This document shows positions 14,230 to 25,067 of a DNA stretch of 64,000 bases, piece by piece. Each line of letters starts with the position of its first letter. Positions within the stretch are counted from its first letter, which is position 1. Both the position numbers and the translations under genes were made by a program. The DNA lies in assembly GCF_030646115.1 (NCBI RefSeq), contig NZ_JAUSMX010000019.1, forward strand, positions 62,001 through 126,000, given 5' to 3'. The notes below the pieces were generated by a model, which saw only the letters and a program-made list of their open reading frames with translations, had not been told where the DNA came from and ran no database searches. Source of the DNA: Fluviicoccus sp. (GTDB lineage: Bacteria; Pseudomonadota; Gammaproteobacteria; Pseudomonadales; Moraxellaceae).

Positions 14230-15633
14230 ATGAACACTGCCATGACCCTGAACACCACCCACCCCGCTCCGGCATCGCCCGAACCCTCCGTAACGGCAGC
14301 CCGCACCGCCCTGATGCTGGCGGCCGCATTCGCACTGTCCGGTGCCCTCTACCTGCTGCTGCCCTTTGACGACGCCGCCAAAAAGGGATTGGCGCTGCTG
14401 GTGTTCATTGGCGTGCTGTGGCTGACAGAAGCTCTGCCACTGGCCATCACCGCACTGCTGGCGCCCGTGGGTGCACTGTTGCTGGGCTTTCCCGGCCTCA
14501 CCACCACCAAGGCCTTTGCCCCCTTTGCCGACCCCATCGTCTTTTTGTTCTTCGGCGGCTTTGCCTTGGCCACGGCCCTGCGCACCCAGCAACTGGACCG
14601 CAAGATGGCTTTCGCGTTACTGGCCATGGCGCGCGGGCATCTGGGCGTGGCCATCGGCCTGATATTCACCGCCACCACCGTCATTTCCTGCGGCATCAGC
14701 AACACTGCCACGGCAGCCATGATGCTCCCTTTGGCGCTGGGGCTGCTGGGGCCGCTGCATGGTGCGGATGAACAGCGAACCCGCACCTTCGTACTGCTGG
14801 GTGTGGCTTATGCCGCCAGCCTGGGCGGCATGGGCACGCTGGTCGGTTCACCGCCCAATGCCATTGCCGCGCGCGCAGCGGATATCGACTTCGCGGAATG
14901 GCTCTGGATCGGCATTCCGCTGGTGCTGGTGCTGACCCCCGCCATGGTGCTGGTGCTGTGGCTGCTGCTGCGGCCAAAACTGAACCGCACCGTGGATATC
15001 TCCATGGAACAAATTCCCTGGACCCTGCCGCGCGGCCTGACCATGGCGGTTTTTGGGCTGACCGCTTTGGGCTGGACCCTGGGCGGCGATCTGCTGAAAG
15101 GACTGGGCATTCAAAGCCCGGACACCTTTGTCGCCATTGCCGCCGCCATCGCGGTGGTCTCCCTGGGCCTGTGCAGCTGGCAACAGGTGTCCGAACAAAC
15201 CGACTGGGGGGTATTGATCCTGTTCGGCGGCGGGCTGACGCTGGGCATGGTGCAGGAGATGTCCGGCGCTTCCGCCATTCTGGGGCATGAAGTGGCGCAG
15301 GCGTTGCAGGGTGCCAGTCCGTGGCTGATGTTTATGGCCATCGCCGCCTTCATGGTGTTGCTTAGCGAGTTTGCCAGCAACACGGCGGCGGCGGCATTGA
15401 TGGTGCCGGTGTTTGCCGGTGTTGCCGGCCGCATGGGCCTGCCTGCGGAAACCCTGGTGGTGCTGGTGGCGCTGGCGGCATCCTGCGGTTTTGCGCTGCC
15501 GGTGGCCACGCCCCCCAACGCCCTCGTTTTTGGAACCGGCCATATCCGGCAGCGGGACATGCTGAAAACGGGATTGACGCTGGATGCGGCCTGCATCGCT
15601 ACTTTGACGGTCTGGGCCTTGCTTACGCTTTAG
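14230..15633 (+). CDS. SLC13/DASS-family sodium:anion symporter
   Basis: 467 aa with about eleven membrane segments. The duplicated fold shows in two SNT motifs, SNTATAAMMLP (near residue 157) and SNTAAAALMVP (near residue 385), which bind sodium and substrate. SPPNAIAA and TPPNALVFGTG are the matching second elements of each repeat. Family members import dicarboxylates, citrate or sulfate with sodium; the substrate here cannot be told. The first ATG lies only 2 bp after AGGAGGAG, so the ATG at 14242 may be used instead. Confidence 0.9.
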   Translation: MNTAMTLNTTHPAPASPEPSVTAARTALMLAAAFALSGALYLLLPFDDAAKKGLALLVFIGVLWLTEALPLAITALLAPVGALLLGFPGLTTTKAFAPFADPIVFLFFGGFALATALRTQQLDRKMAFALLAMARGHLGVAIGLIFTATTVISCGISNTATAAMMLPLALGLLGPLHGADEQRTRTFVLLGVAYAASLGGMGTLVGSPPNAIAARAADIDFAEWLWIGIPLVLVLTPAMVLVLWLLLRPKLNRTVDISMEQIPWTLPRGLTMAVFGLTALGWTLGGDLLKGLGIQSPDTFVAIAAAIAVVSLGLCSWQQVSEQTDWGVLILFGGGLTLGMVQEMSGASAILGHEVAQALQGASPWLMFMAIAAFMVLLSEFASNTAAAALMVPVFAGVAGRMGLPAETLVVLVALAASCGFALPVATPPNALVFGTGHIRQRDMLKTGLTLDAACIATLTVWALLTL

Positions 15634-15721
15634 TCCGTCAATTTTTACACATAGCCGACTCCCACTGCCACGCTGGATTCGGTACCATCGCGCCATTCAT
15701 TTTTACTCAGGGAAAGTTGTC

Positions 15722-16255
15722 ATGCGCACACAGAAAAACGTCATTGCCAGTATCATCTTCTGGAGCCGCTGGCTGCAGTTGCCCATGTATCTGGGCCTTA
15801 TCGTGGCGCTGGGCGTCTACGCCTGGAAATTCATGGTGGTGCTGTATGATCTGCTCATCAACCTTAACCAGCTGAAAGAAACCGACATCCTGATCCAGGT
15901 GCTGACGCTGATTGACGTGGTAATGATCGCCAATCTGCTGGTCATGGTCATTATTGGCGGCTACGAAATCTTCGTCAGCAAGCTGAACCTGGGGGAAAGC
16001 CAGGACCAACCGGAGTGGCTGGACCATGTGGATGCCGGGGTGCTGAAGGTCAAGCTGGGCATCGCCCTGATTACCATTTCCTCCATCAACCTGCTGCGCA
16101 GCTTCATCAATGCCGCCAACATGGACGAACATACCCTGAAGTGGGAAGTAATTATCCATGTGGTGCTGGTGTTTTCGGCCATGTTCATTGCCGCCACCGA
16201 CTGGATGATCCAGAAGAAGGGCCACGCCCCAAGCCTTGCGCCAAAGGAACATTAA
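15722..16255 (+). CDS. YqhA / UPF0114-family inner-membrane protein
   Basis: 177 aa, four predicted membrane helices. Family phrases include FWSRWLQLPMYLGL near the start, DVVMIANLLVMVIIGGYE in the middle and the conserved KVKLGIALITISSINLLR. Corresponds to TIGR00645. The function of the family is not established. A possible Zn- or anion-related role is sometimes guessed but nothing here tests it. Confidence 0.88.
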   Translation: MRTQKNVIASIIFWSRWLQLPMYLGLIVALGVYAWKFMVVLYDLLINLNQLKETDILIQVLTLIDVVMIANLLVMVIIGGYEIFVSKLNLGESQDQPEWLDHVDAGVLKVKLGIALITISSINLLRSFINAANMDEHTLKWEVIIHVVLVFSAMFIAATDWMIQKKGHAPSLAPKEH

Positions 16256-16571
16256 GCCGCCTGCCCTGGCAGACGCCGACCGGTCGGGAGTGTTTTCGGG
16301 AATGGACTCCCGTGTTGCTGCATCTCTGCCGGCGCTACCCCGAAGCTGTCCGGTAGCGGCGGTGTACTGCCCGGTCATTAGTCAGTGTTGGCGGAGATGG
16401 CTTAAAATTCTGATCGGAGGTTTATGCGGTCCGGTGTTATTCTTCGACACAACCCAATATATAACACTCCTGTAATATTCAAGGAAAAACCAAATGCCCT
16501 CTGACTCTATCCGCCTTGATTCCCGGCACACTGCTGCACTCCTCCCTCACCAGATTGCCTGACCTGCGTTC
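16256..16571. other. Intergenic region before pgi
   Basis: 316 bp with no confident gene. It becomes AT-rich near 16440-16490, so the pgi promoter probably lies there. A 22-codon open frame (16495-16563) with AAGGA upstream ends 9 bp before pgi; it might be a leader peptide but I cannot support that. Confidence 0.4.
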
Positions 16572-18206
16572 ATGACATCTCAGCCCCCCCGCCCCGAACT
16601 CCCCGAATGGCTGCATTTGCAACAACTGGCCAATGCCATGCAAAAGCGCCATCTTCGTGAGTTTGCACAGGATACCCGGCGGGCGCGGCACCTCCGGGTA
16701 GAGGCGGGGCCCATCATCCTGGACATGTCACGCCAGCGGATTGATTTGCCCGTCCTGGACGGTTTGATCCGGCTGGCCGAACAGTGCGACCTGCCTGGCG
16801 CGGTGCAAAAGCTGATACGGGGCGACCGGGTCAACCTGACGGAGAATCGGCCTGCACTTCATACCGCACTCCGTCAAACAGCAGACTCGGCCTTGTTGCC
16901 GGAGCAGCAAAACATCATTGGCGACGTCAACAACAGTCTGGCGATGATGAGCCGCATTGTGGAAAGGCTTCAAACACGGCAATGGCTCGGTTATTCCGGC
17001 GCTGCCATCAGCGATGTGGTCAATATCGGGGTTGGCGGTTCCGATCATGGTCCGCTGATGGCTTCGGTAGCGCTCAGGGAGTTTGTCCCGGCAGAATCGT
17101 CCCATCTGAACATGCATTTCGTCAGTTCCATTGACGGCACCCAGCTTTCCGTCCTGCTGGACACGCTTTGTCCGGAAACCACATTATTTCTGATTTCCTC
17201 AAAGTCTTTTACCACTCCGGACACACTCGCCAACGCCAACCTGTTTTTGAAGTGGATGCTGGAGAGCCATGACAACCGGACGACTGTGCTCCAATGCCAT
17301 TTCATCGGCATCTCGGCCAACGATGCCAAAATGCAGCAATGGGGCATTCCGGCTGATAACCGTATCCCCTTCTGGGAATGGGTTGGCGGGCGGTATTCCA
17401 TGTGGTCCGCCATCGGCTTGCCCATCGCCATACACATCGGCATGAACCAGTTCCGGGAGTTGCTGGCCGGCGCCCGATTCATGGACACCCATTTCCTCGA
17501 AACACCGGTCACAGCCAACCTGCCTGCCCTGCTCGGCCTCACCGCCGTCTGGAACGCCACTTTCCTGGGAATCAGCGCCCATGCTGTGCTTCCGTATGAC
17601 GGCCGGCTCAAGCATCTTCCCGCCTACCTCTCCCAGCTTGAAATGGAGAGTAACGGAAAATCCGTCGACAACGCGGGCCGCTCCATCGACTATCCCACCA
17701 GCCCTATTGTATGGGGGGAAGTCGGCTCCAACGCCCAGCACACGTTCTTCCAGTTGCTGCATCAGGGCACCCACGATGTATCGTGTGACTTTATTGCCCC
17801 CATCCACCGCTATCGGGGTGAAACACACCACCCATCCCTGCAGGATCAGCATCGATTGGCATTGGCCAACTGCCTGGCGCAATCCAGGGTGCTGATGCTT
17901 GGAGACGACTGCATGGATAACAGCGAAAAGTTACCCGTCTGGCGCCATTACAAGGGTAACCAGCCCTCAAGTACGCTGCTACTGGAAGAGCTGACCCCTT
18001 TCTCACTGGGCGCCCTGATTGCACTGTATGAACACAAGGTTTACACCATGGCCGTGATCTGGAACATCAATCCGTTCGACCAATGGGGCGTTGAACTGGG
18101 TAAAGTCATTGCGGACAGCATGAATTCCATTCTGGCCGGCAAATCCAGTGCCACGGTGGATGCCCCTACGCAGCAACTGCTGGATGCCATTCAGCAGAGT
18201 CGGTGA
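16572..18206 (+). CDS. pgi: Glucose-6-phosphate isomerase
   Basis: 544 aa, usual length. Interconverts glucose 6-phosphate and fructose 6-phosphate, linking glycolysis with sugar-nucleotide supply. The phosphate-binding GVGGSDHGP is near residue 155, the signature EMESNGK near 357 with the catalytic Glu, LLHQGTHD near 395 with the active His, and the closing DQWGVELGK near 500. GEVGSNAQH replaces the more usual GxxGTNxQH and SDHGP replaces SDLGP, so it is a somewhat divergent member. No good ribosome site precedes the ATG. Confidence 0.93.
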   Translation: MTSQPPRPELPEWLHLQQLANAMQKRHLREFAQDTRRARHLRVEAGPIILDMSRQRIDLPVLDGLIRLAEQCDLPGAVQKLIRGDRVNLTENRPALHTALRQTADSALLPEQQNIIGDVNNSLAMMSRIVERLQTRQWLGYSGAAISDVVNIGVGGSDHGPLMASVALREFVPAESSHLNMHFVSSIDGTQLSVLLDTLCPETTLFLISSKSFTTPDTLANANLFLKWMLESHDNRTTVLQCHFIGISANDAKMQQWGIPADNRIPFWEWVGGRYSMWSAIGLPIAIHIGMNQFRELLAGARFMDTHFLETPVTANLPALLGLTAVWNATFLGISAHAVLPYDGRLKHLPAYLSQLEMESNGKSVDNAGRSIDYPTSPIVWGEVGSNAQHTFFQLLHQGTHDVSCDFIAPIHRYRGETHHPSLQDQHRLALANCLAQSRVLMLGDDCMDNSEKLPVWRHYKGNQPSSTLLLEELTPFSLGALIALYEHKVYTMAVIWNINPFDQWGVELGKVIADSMNSILAGKSSATVDAPTQQLLDAIQQSR

Positions 18207-18287
18207 GCCCGGATACGGCGCTGGGCAGATGATGCCTCCCTTCATGAACGTTGATCGCGGCTTGCCGTCCGTCTTGTTAACGTGGGC

Positions 18288-19394
18288 TTAGAAACTCCCG
18301 AAAACGAACTCCACCACCCTCCGGGCTCCTTCACCATCAACCAAACGGGCCGACTGCTCACTCAGGGTGCTCCGAAAGCCGGCATTCATCAGCATGCAGG
18401 ACACTCCCTTTATGTAGCCGTCTACGTCAACCTGTTCGAAGGTTCCAAGATATTTATGGATATTCATTTCATCCAGATATTCCGCAGACTCTACCTGATT
18501 GCCCGCAACAGCAGCAACCAATGAAGGCAGGCCCAGGCAAGCACGCTCCCAACTCATGGTGCCTGCCGCACCAATGCCCAAGTCCGCGCGCGCCAAACGG
18601 ACGGCCATATCGGGAGCATCAACCACCACCTCCAGACCCGGCCAATCCACTTTCTGTCGCCGTACTTCCGGCAGACTGGGCGAGGAAGAGCCGACAATCA
18701 CCTCGACTGACAGAGACAGCTGCTCGGGCAAAACCATCAGAGCCTGAAGCACCTTAGGCAGTTCGCCGGTAGGGTCCGACCCCCCAAAACAAACCGATAC
18801 CCGCTTGACGGGTTCAGTAGGGCGCCGATGACGTAGCTGCTGGTGGCGGACCGCCATAAAATCCGGGCGCAACAACGCGTATGCGGGTCCCAGCAGGCAT
18901 TGGCAGTCAGCCGGTACCAGACCATGGTACCGGTCTTCAGGTGACCGGTAGTAGTTTTGGTCAAGCAGAAAATCCGCGCTGTGGTCGCGGTCGGCCAGGT
19001 CGTCAATGACCAGCAGCCGGGTGACGGCGGCGCGTAACCTCCGCTCCCAAGCCGCATCCAGCGCATAGTGGTCCAGCACCAGCAAGTCAACTGTCCTTAA
19101 GGCCCGGACCACTGCCAGTGTGTCTTCGGCATCCTGCTGCCAGCTTGATTCCAGCCAGTGTGCATGGGGTATCGCCGCCGTTTGCCGCACCATGGCCCCC
19201 GGCGAAGTATCACCGGTGCGATGCAGGGTATACCCAAAAATGGCTACCTGTTCTGCGAGAAACGGTGTAATGCGGCGACAGACAAAATGAATGTCAGCAC
19301 CGCGTTGTTGCATGGCGGCGGCCAGCGCCAGGCATCTGACAACATGCCCGGTCCCCATCCCTACCGAAGCATCCACCCGAAAGATGACCCGCAT
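18288..19394 (-). CDS. pseG: PseG: UDP-diacetamido-trideoxyaltropyranose hydrolase
   Basis: 368 aa. Removes UDP from UDP-2,4-diacetamido-2,4,6-trideoxy-L-altrose in pseudaminic acid synthesis. GT28-like fold: MGTGHVVRCLALA near residue 13 with the catalytic His of PseG, LVIDDLADRDH near 130, a SVCFGGSDP nucleotide-binding turn near 208, and GAAGTMSWERACLGLPSL near 280. It is the last gene of the reverse-strand glycan block. pseC, pseF, pseH and pseI are not adjacent, as they usually are. Confidence 0.88.
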   Translation of the reverse strand: MRVIFRVDASVGMGTGHVVRCLALAAAMQQRGADIHFVCRRITPFLAEQVAIFGYTLHRTGDTSPGAMVRQTAAIPHAHWLESSWQQDAEDTLAVVRALRTVDLLVLDHYALDAAWERRLRAAVTRLLVIDDLADRDHSADFLLDQNYYRSPEDRYHGLVPADCQCLLGPAYALLRPDFMAVRHQQLRHRRPTEPVKRVSVCFGGSDPTGELPKVLQALMVLPEQLSLSVEVIVGSSSPSLPEVRRQKVDWPGLEVVVDAPDMAVRLARADLGIGAAGTMSWERACLGLPSLVAAVAGNQVESAEYLDEMNIHKYLGTFEQVDVDGYIKGVSCMLMNAGFRSTLSEQSARLVDGEGARRVVEFVFGSF

Positions 19395-19481
19395 CAGCGC
19401 CCCCCCGGAGTCAGGCCGGCGGCGCGGTGGATGCCGCGACGGGAAGAGAGTCTCCGTTCAGCTGCCGGACTCCTTCCGAAG

Positions 19482-20498
<1,017 letters not shown>

Positions 20499-20588
20499 TT
20501 AATTGAGAAAAATCGGGAATCACCGGAAACGGTGTCCGGGGTTACGTCGCCAATCAGGCATTGGTTGATTCGGCTGCCCATGGAATTA

Positions 20589-21608
20589 TCAGTCCGGCAC
20601 ATGCAACGGGATCACCGGTATGCCGCGTTCCCGGTAATTCACGTACAAACTGCGCATCACCTCCACCTTTTCAGGCTTGAGCAAGGCTTCGGGAATCATC
20701 AGCACCTCGGCAGGCAGTCCATAAATGTCCGTCAGGGTATCAATGGCAGAGGAGCAGAATGTAGAGATGCCCGCAGGCAACGCACCCTCCTGATACAAGG
20801 CGTACTCCAACAGCGTCGGATAGCGGATGACCTTTATCCCGGCCAGCGCCGGTGAGGCCCGCATCGACTCGACATTCTCGTAACGATGGGCACTGTAGAC
20901 CACTTCGCGACCGGCATAATAAGCGGACATGGCTGCAAAAAGCCTCTCCTCGGTCGCGGAGTCGGGAATGATGTTGCCCGCCAGATCCGAGCCGATAAAC
21001 AGCAGCCGGCCAGTGTGCGGCAGGCGGGCCGCCTTCGCGCGAAAAGCCCTGAAATCGTTATGAATCATGCGTTCTACCGGCCAGCCGTCCGGCCGGTACA
21101 CCGTGAACAGCTCTGCGCGGTCGGTGTAGTCCAGCCCCACCCGTCGCCCCAACAGCCGGTCTACCACGCCTGGCGCCCGGATGGCCCGATAGGCAGGGTC
21201 ATCCAGCAATTGCATCAGGTGCAAGGTGGCGTGCCCGTCGTCAAGCAGGACAATGCGGGGGGGGGAAAGCACGTTGGCGACATGGGCCCTCACGTTCAGC
21301 GGATAGCCCAGGTAGAGCACTTCCGCACCGGCCATAGCCGCCAGCCATGGCGCCAGCAATTGCGCGTACCACGCTCTGGCCCAGCCACCATGCCGCAGCC
21401 AGCGACAGGACGCCCAACCGTCATCCAGCAAGGCCTGCATCTGTTCATTGTCGATGATTTTCTTCCAGATGATCAGCAGATGGCTTGGCTGGCCGGAATG
21501 AAAGCGGTCCCGAGCCTCAATGGCATTGAATAATTGCAACGGCGAACTGACGACAAAGACCACCGGCGGCAGGCCGGCAGAATTAACGGAAACTGGGGAA
21601 GAAGTCAT
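20589..21608 (-). CDS. Sialyltransferase-like glycosyltransferase (GT52-type)
   Basis: 339 aa, two-Rossmann GT-B layout. The opening VVFVVSSPLQLFNAIEA and the C-terminal YSAHRYEN and STFCSSAIDTL are like bacterial sialyltransferases and polysialyltransferases (GT52 and neighbours), in which HP/HRxE and S-S/S-A-L elements bind the CMP-sugar. Next to pseB and pseG, the obvious guess is transfer of a nonulosonic acid such as pseudaminate, but no CMP-sugar synthetase is visible. Not exported; probably works at the inner face of the membrane. Confidence 0.62.
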   Translation of the reverse strand: MTSSPVSVNSAGLPPVVFVVSSPLQLFNAIEARDRFHSGQPSHLLIIWKKIIDNEQMQALLDDGWASCRWLRHGGWARAWYAQLLAPWLAAMAGAEVLYLGYPLNVRAHVANVLSPPRIVLLDDGHATLHLMQLLDDPAYRAIRAPGVVDRLLGRRVGLDYTDRAELFTVYRPDGWPVERMIHNDFRAFRAKAARLPHTGRLLFIGSDLAGNIIPDSATEERLFAAMSAYYAGREVVYSAHRYENVESMRASPALAGIKVIRYPTLLEYALYQEGALPAGISTFCSSAIDTLTDIYGLPAEVLMIPEALLKPEKVEVMRSLYVNYRERGIPVIPLHVPD

Positions 21609-21648
21609 TCCAGCACTCTGAGAAGGAAGTCAGCGGAAACCCGCACCC

Positions 21649-22512
21649 TTAGGTTAAAGCCAGAGACAGCGAGACCGCAGCATCCGGCAGGACAATACCG
21701 AAATCGCGGGCGATTCGTGCGTTATCCAACCGGGAATTGGCAGGTCGGCGGGCGGGCGTCGGGAATTCGGCGGAGGAAATCGGCACCACGCGCTCAGCCT
21801 GCACCGTCAGGCCCAGTTCACGCGCACGCGCGAGGATTAACTCCGCAAATCCGCACCAGCTCATTGCGCCGCTGCCGGTCAGGTGATAGATACCCCGACC
21901 GCCCCGGCCATCACGTCGCGCTTGCAGCATCAAAGCCGTTGCATCAGCCAGATGGCGCGCCCAGGTCGGAGCGCCGGTCTGGTCAGCCACCACCCGCAAC
22001 TCCGGGCGCTCCCGGCCTAGCCGGAGCATGGTGTTCATGAAGTTTTGCCCGCGCGCAGCGTACACCCACGTGGTGCGCAGGCACAGGTAATCCGGTCCCA
22101 CCGCCGCCAGCGCCTGCTCGCCCTTGAGTTTGCTGCGACCATAGGCATTCAGCGGCGCCACCGCATCGGTCTCAACATAGGGGCTGTCCTTGGCGCCGTC
22201 AAACACATAGTCCGTGGAGTAATGCACCATTATCGCCTGATGACGCCGCGCCCACTCCGCCAGCACGCCCACAGACTCCCCGTTGACAGTATCAGCCAGC
22301 GCCTGCTCCTGCTCGGCCTTGTCCACGGCAGTATAGGCAGCGGCATTGACAATCACGGACGGCTTCACCGAAGCCAGCACAGCATTCAGACTTTCCGGAC
22401 GTGACAGATCGCAACCCTGACGGCCCAGGCCCACCACCCGTCCCAACGGCTGCAAACTGCGCACCAGCTCCCAGCCGACCTGCCCGTTCGCACCGGTTAC
22501 CAGAATGGTCAT
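21649..22512 (-). CDS. rfbD: dTDP-4-dehydrorhamnose reductase
   Basis: 287 aa. Last step to dTDP-L-rhamnose. Rossmann GANGQVGWELVRSL near residue 7, STDYVFDG near 104 and YGRSKLKGE near 128 with the catalytic Tyr/Lys. Its ATG overlaps the rfbC stop as ATGA, so the two are translationally coupled. Confidence 0.95.
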   Translation of the reverse strand: MTILVTGANGQVGWELVRSLQPLGRVVGLGRQGCDLSRPESLNAVLASVKPSVIVNAAAYTAVDKAEQEQALADTVNGESVGVLAEWARRHQAIMVHYSTDYVFDGAKDSPYVETDAVAPLNAYGRSKLKGEQALAAVGPDYLCLRTTWVYAARGQNFMNTMLRLGRERPELRVVADQTGAPTWARHLADATALMLQARRDGRGGRGIYHLTGSGAMSWCGFAELILARARELGLTVQAERVVPISSAEFPTPARRPANSRLDNARIARDFGIVLPDAAVSLSLALT

Positions 22513-23054
22513 GGAAAAACCTCAGCCACCGCCAGTGAAAGCCCGGCCCGGTCCTTGGCGGACAAAAGCGGAGCCTCTTCGCCCGGCCAGTCAATTCCAA
22601 TCTGCGGGTCGTTCCACAAGAGGCAGCGTTCATGCTCGGGGGCATAATAATCGGTGGTCTTGTACAGAAAGTCGGCGATATCGCTCAGCACCAGAAAACC
22701 GTGGGCGAAACCCGGCGGCACCCACAACTGGCGGTGGTTGTCTTCAGACAACTCAACCCCCACCCATTGCCCGAAAGTGACGGAGTGGCGGCGGACATCA
22801 ACCGCCACATCGAATACAGCTCCCCGCACCACCCGCACCAGTTTGCCCTGCGTCTGACGGACTTGGTAATGCAGGCCCCGCAGCACCCCGCGCGCCGATC
22901 GGGAGTGATTGTCCTGCACGAACGGCAGAGTGACGCCGGTCAGCGCGCGAAACTCCCCTTCATTGAAGCTTTCCATGAAAAAACCGCGCGCATCGCCGAA
23001 TACCTTCGGCTCCAGAATCTTTACGTCAGCAATAGCCGTTGCTATCACTTTCAT
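22509..23054 (-). CDS. rfbC: dTDP-4-dehydrorhamnose 3,5-epimerase
   Basis: 181 aa cupin. Epimerises C3 and C5 of dTDP-4-keto-6-deoxyglucose. DARGFFMESFN near residue 21, QDNHSRSARGVLRGLHYQ near 47 with the catalytic His62-like residue, and FAHGFLVLSD near 118. I use the ATG that overlaps the rfbA stop as TGATG; an ATG two codons earlier is possible. Confidence 0.95.
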   Translation of the reverse strand: MKVIATAIADVKILEPKVFGDARGFFMESFNEGEFRALTGVTLPFVQDNHSRSARGVLRGLHYQVRQTQGKLVRVVRGAVFDVAVDVRRHSVTFGQWVGVELSEDNHRQLWVPPGFAHGFLVLSDIADFLYKTTDYYAPEHERCLLWNDPQIGIDWPGEEAPLLSAKDRAGLSLAVAEVFP

Positions 23055-23923
23055 CAACATTCACCCGCGATTTTGCGCAGGTACTGTCCGTAACCGGTTT
23101 TACCCAGCGCTTCAGCCTGGACCAACAGTTGCTCACGGCTCAGCCAGCCGTTGGCATAACCTATTTCTTCAAGGCAGGCCACTTTCAAGCCCTGCCTGTG
23201 CTCGATAGTCTGGACGTATTGCGCAGCCTCCAGCAGGCTGTCATGGGTGCCGGTATCCAGCCAGGCAAAGCCGCGACCGAACTTCTCGACCCGCAAATCG
23301 CCGCGCGCCAGGTAGGCATTGTTGACTGCCGTTATTTCCAGCTCGCCGCGTGCGGAGGGTTTCACAGCCCGGGCGATTTCCACAACATCATTGTCATAGA
23401 AATAAAGACCGGTGACAGCATAACTTGACTTGGGCTTCAGCGGTTTCTCTTCAATGGAGACCGCCCGGCCCTCGGCATCAAACTCCACCACGCCGAAACG
23501 TTCAGGGTCACTGACCCAATACCCGAAGACAGTGGCGCCGGACGGATGGGCTGCAGCCCGCAGCAGCTTCTCGGTGAAGTGCTGGCCATGGAAAATGTTG
23601 TCGCCCAGCACCAGGCAGACCGGGTCCTGACCAATAAAATCAGCCCCGAGAATGAAGGCTTGCGCCAGCCCGTCCGGGCTTGGCTGTTCGACATAGGTGA
23701 ACTCGACCCCGAACTGCTCCCCGCTGCCCAGCAAACGCCGGTAGTGCGGCAAATCCAACGGGGTGGAGATGATCAGGATTTCCCGGATTCCGGCCAGCAT
23801 CAATACGGAAATGGGGTAATAAACCATGGGTTTGTCATAGATGGGCAACAGCTGCTTGGAGACGCCCAGCGTAATGGGATGGAGGCGGGTACCGGACCCG
23901 CCTGCGAGAATAATGCCTTTCAT
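23054..23923 (-). CDS. rfbA: Glucose-1-phosphate thymidylyltransferase
   Basis: 289 aa from the ATG preceded by AGGAGGG; longer starts upstream lack this. Makes dTDP-glucose. [26 protein letters not shown] is the nucleotide-binding loop at residues 8-33, LGDNIFHG near 108 holds the metal Asp, and [20 protein letters not shown] near 160 is typical of RmlA. First-step enzyme of the dTDP-rhamnose pathway and usually inhibited by its end product. Confidence 0.95.
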   Translation of the reverse strand: MKGIILAGGSGTRLHPITLGVSKQLLPIYDKPMVYYPISVLMLAGIREILIISTPLDLPHYRRLLGSGEQFGVEFTYVEQPSPDGLAQAFILGADFIGQDPVCLVLGDNIFHGQHFTEKLLRAAAHPSGATVFGYWVSDPERFGVVEFDAEGRAVSIEEKPLKPKSSYAVTGLYFYDNDVVEIARAVKPSARGELEITAVNNAYLARGDLRVEKFGRGFAWLDTGTHDSLLEAAQYVQTIEHRQGLKVACLEEIGYANGWLSREQLLVQAEALGKTGYGQYLRKIAGEC

Positions 23924-23972
23924 CAAATCTCCCTCCTGAATTTCATCATATAGCCACGCCCGTCTGGAAATC

Positions 23973-25031
23973 TCAAGAAGACAGGTGGCCGGGGTGGTAT
24001 GCACCGCTCAGTACACGCTGCCACCACTCAGGATTATCCAGATACCAGCGGACAGTCTTGCGCAACCCGCTGTCGAAGGTTTCACGGGGTCGCCAACCCA
24101 ATTCACGCTCAATTTTTCCGGCATCGATGGCATAACGGTGATCATGACCCGGACGGTCCCGGACAAAGGTGATCAAATCGTGATAGTGAAGGACGCCGTC
24201 CGGCTTTTGCGGCGCCATTTCTTCCAGCAGGTCACACAGGCAGTTTATCACATGAAGATTACGCTGCTCGTTGTGCCCGCCGATGTTGTAGGTCTCCCCC
24301 ACCGCTCCGCGTGTCAGCACTTCCACCAGTGCACGGGCATGGTCCTCTACATACAGCCAGTCACGGACTTGCGAACCATCACCATACACTGTCAGCGGTT
24401 TGCCGTGCAGGGCGTTCAGGATTACGCGCGGAATCAGCTTTTCCGGGAAATGACAGGGGCCGTAATTGTTGGAGCAGTTGGTGACGATAACGGGCAGGCC
24501 GTAGGTACGCAGCCAGGCGCGCACCAGATGGTCACTGGCGGCCTTGCTGGCGGAATACGGCGAACTGGGTGCGTAGGGCGTAGTCTCGGTAAAGAGATCG
24601 TCGGTACCGTGCAGGTCGCCGTAGACTTCATCGGTGGAAATGTGATGAAAGCGGAACGCGGAGCGGCCGGCTTCATCCAGCGTCAGCCAGTAAGCGCGCA
24701 CCGCTTCCAGCAAGGTATAGGTGCCGACGATGTTTGTTTGAATGAACGCGGCCGGGCCGTCAATTGAACGATCAACATGGCTCTCAGCCGCCAGATGCAT
24801 GACTGCATCCGGCCGGTGTTGCGCCAGCACCCGGTCCATGGCGGCGCGATCGGCTATATCTGCATGAACAAAGGCGTAGCAGGGGCTACCGGATACACTG
24901 GCCAGTGAGTCCGGATTGCCTGCATAAGTCAGGGCGTCCACGTTGACCACGGAATGTGCGGTGTCGTTGAGCAGGTGGCGCACCACTGCCGATCCGATGA
25001 AACCGGCACCCCCGGTAACCATGATTTTCAT
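23973..25031 (-). CDS. rfbB: dTDP-glucose 4,6-dehydratase
   Basis: 352 aa from the ATG after AGGAG. NAD-dependent dehydratase of the extended SDR family. [13 protein letters not shown] near residue 7, [12 protein letters not shown] near 80, STDEVYGDL near 132 with the catalytic Asp/Glu, and [11 protein letters not shown] near 160 with Tyr/Lys. The order rfbB-rfbA-rfbC-rfbD is a variant of the common rmlBDAC order. Its product feeds O-chain building and EarP. Confidence 0.95.
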   Translation of the reverse strand: MKIMVTGGAGFIGSAVVRHLLNDTAHSVVNVDALTYAGNPDSLASVSGSPCYAFVHADIADRAAMDRVLAQHRPDAVMHLAAESHVDRSIDGPAAFIQTNIVGTYTLLEAVRAYWLTLDEAGRSAFRFHHISTDEVYGDLHGTDDLFTETTPYAPSSPYSASKAASDHLVRAWLRTYGLPVIVTNCSNNYGPCHFPEKLIPRVILNALHGKPLTVYGDGSQVRDWLYVEDHARALVEVLTRGAVGETYNIGGHNEQRNLHVINCLCDLLEEMAPQKPDGVLHYHDLITFVRDRPGHDHRYAIDAGKIERELGWRPRETFDSGLRKTVRWYLDNPEWWQRVLSGAYHPGHLSS

Positions 25032-25067
25032 TGTTAGCACTCCTGATCCTGATAAACCGTCATAGCC

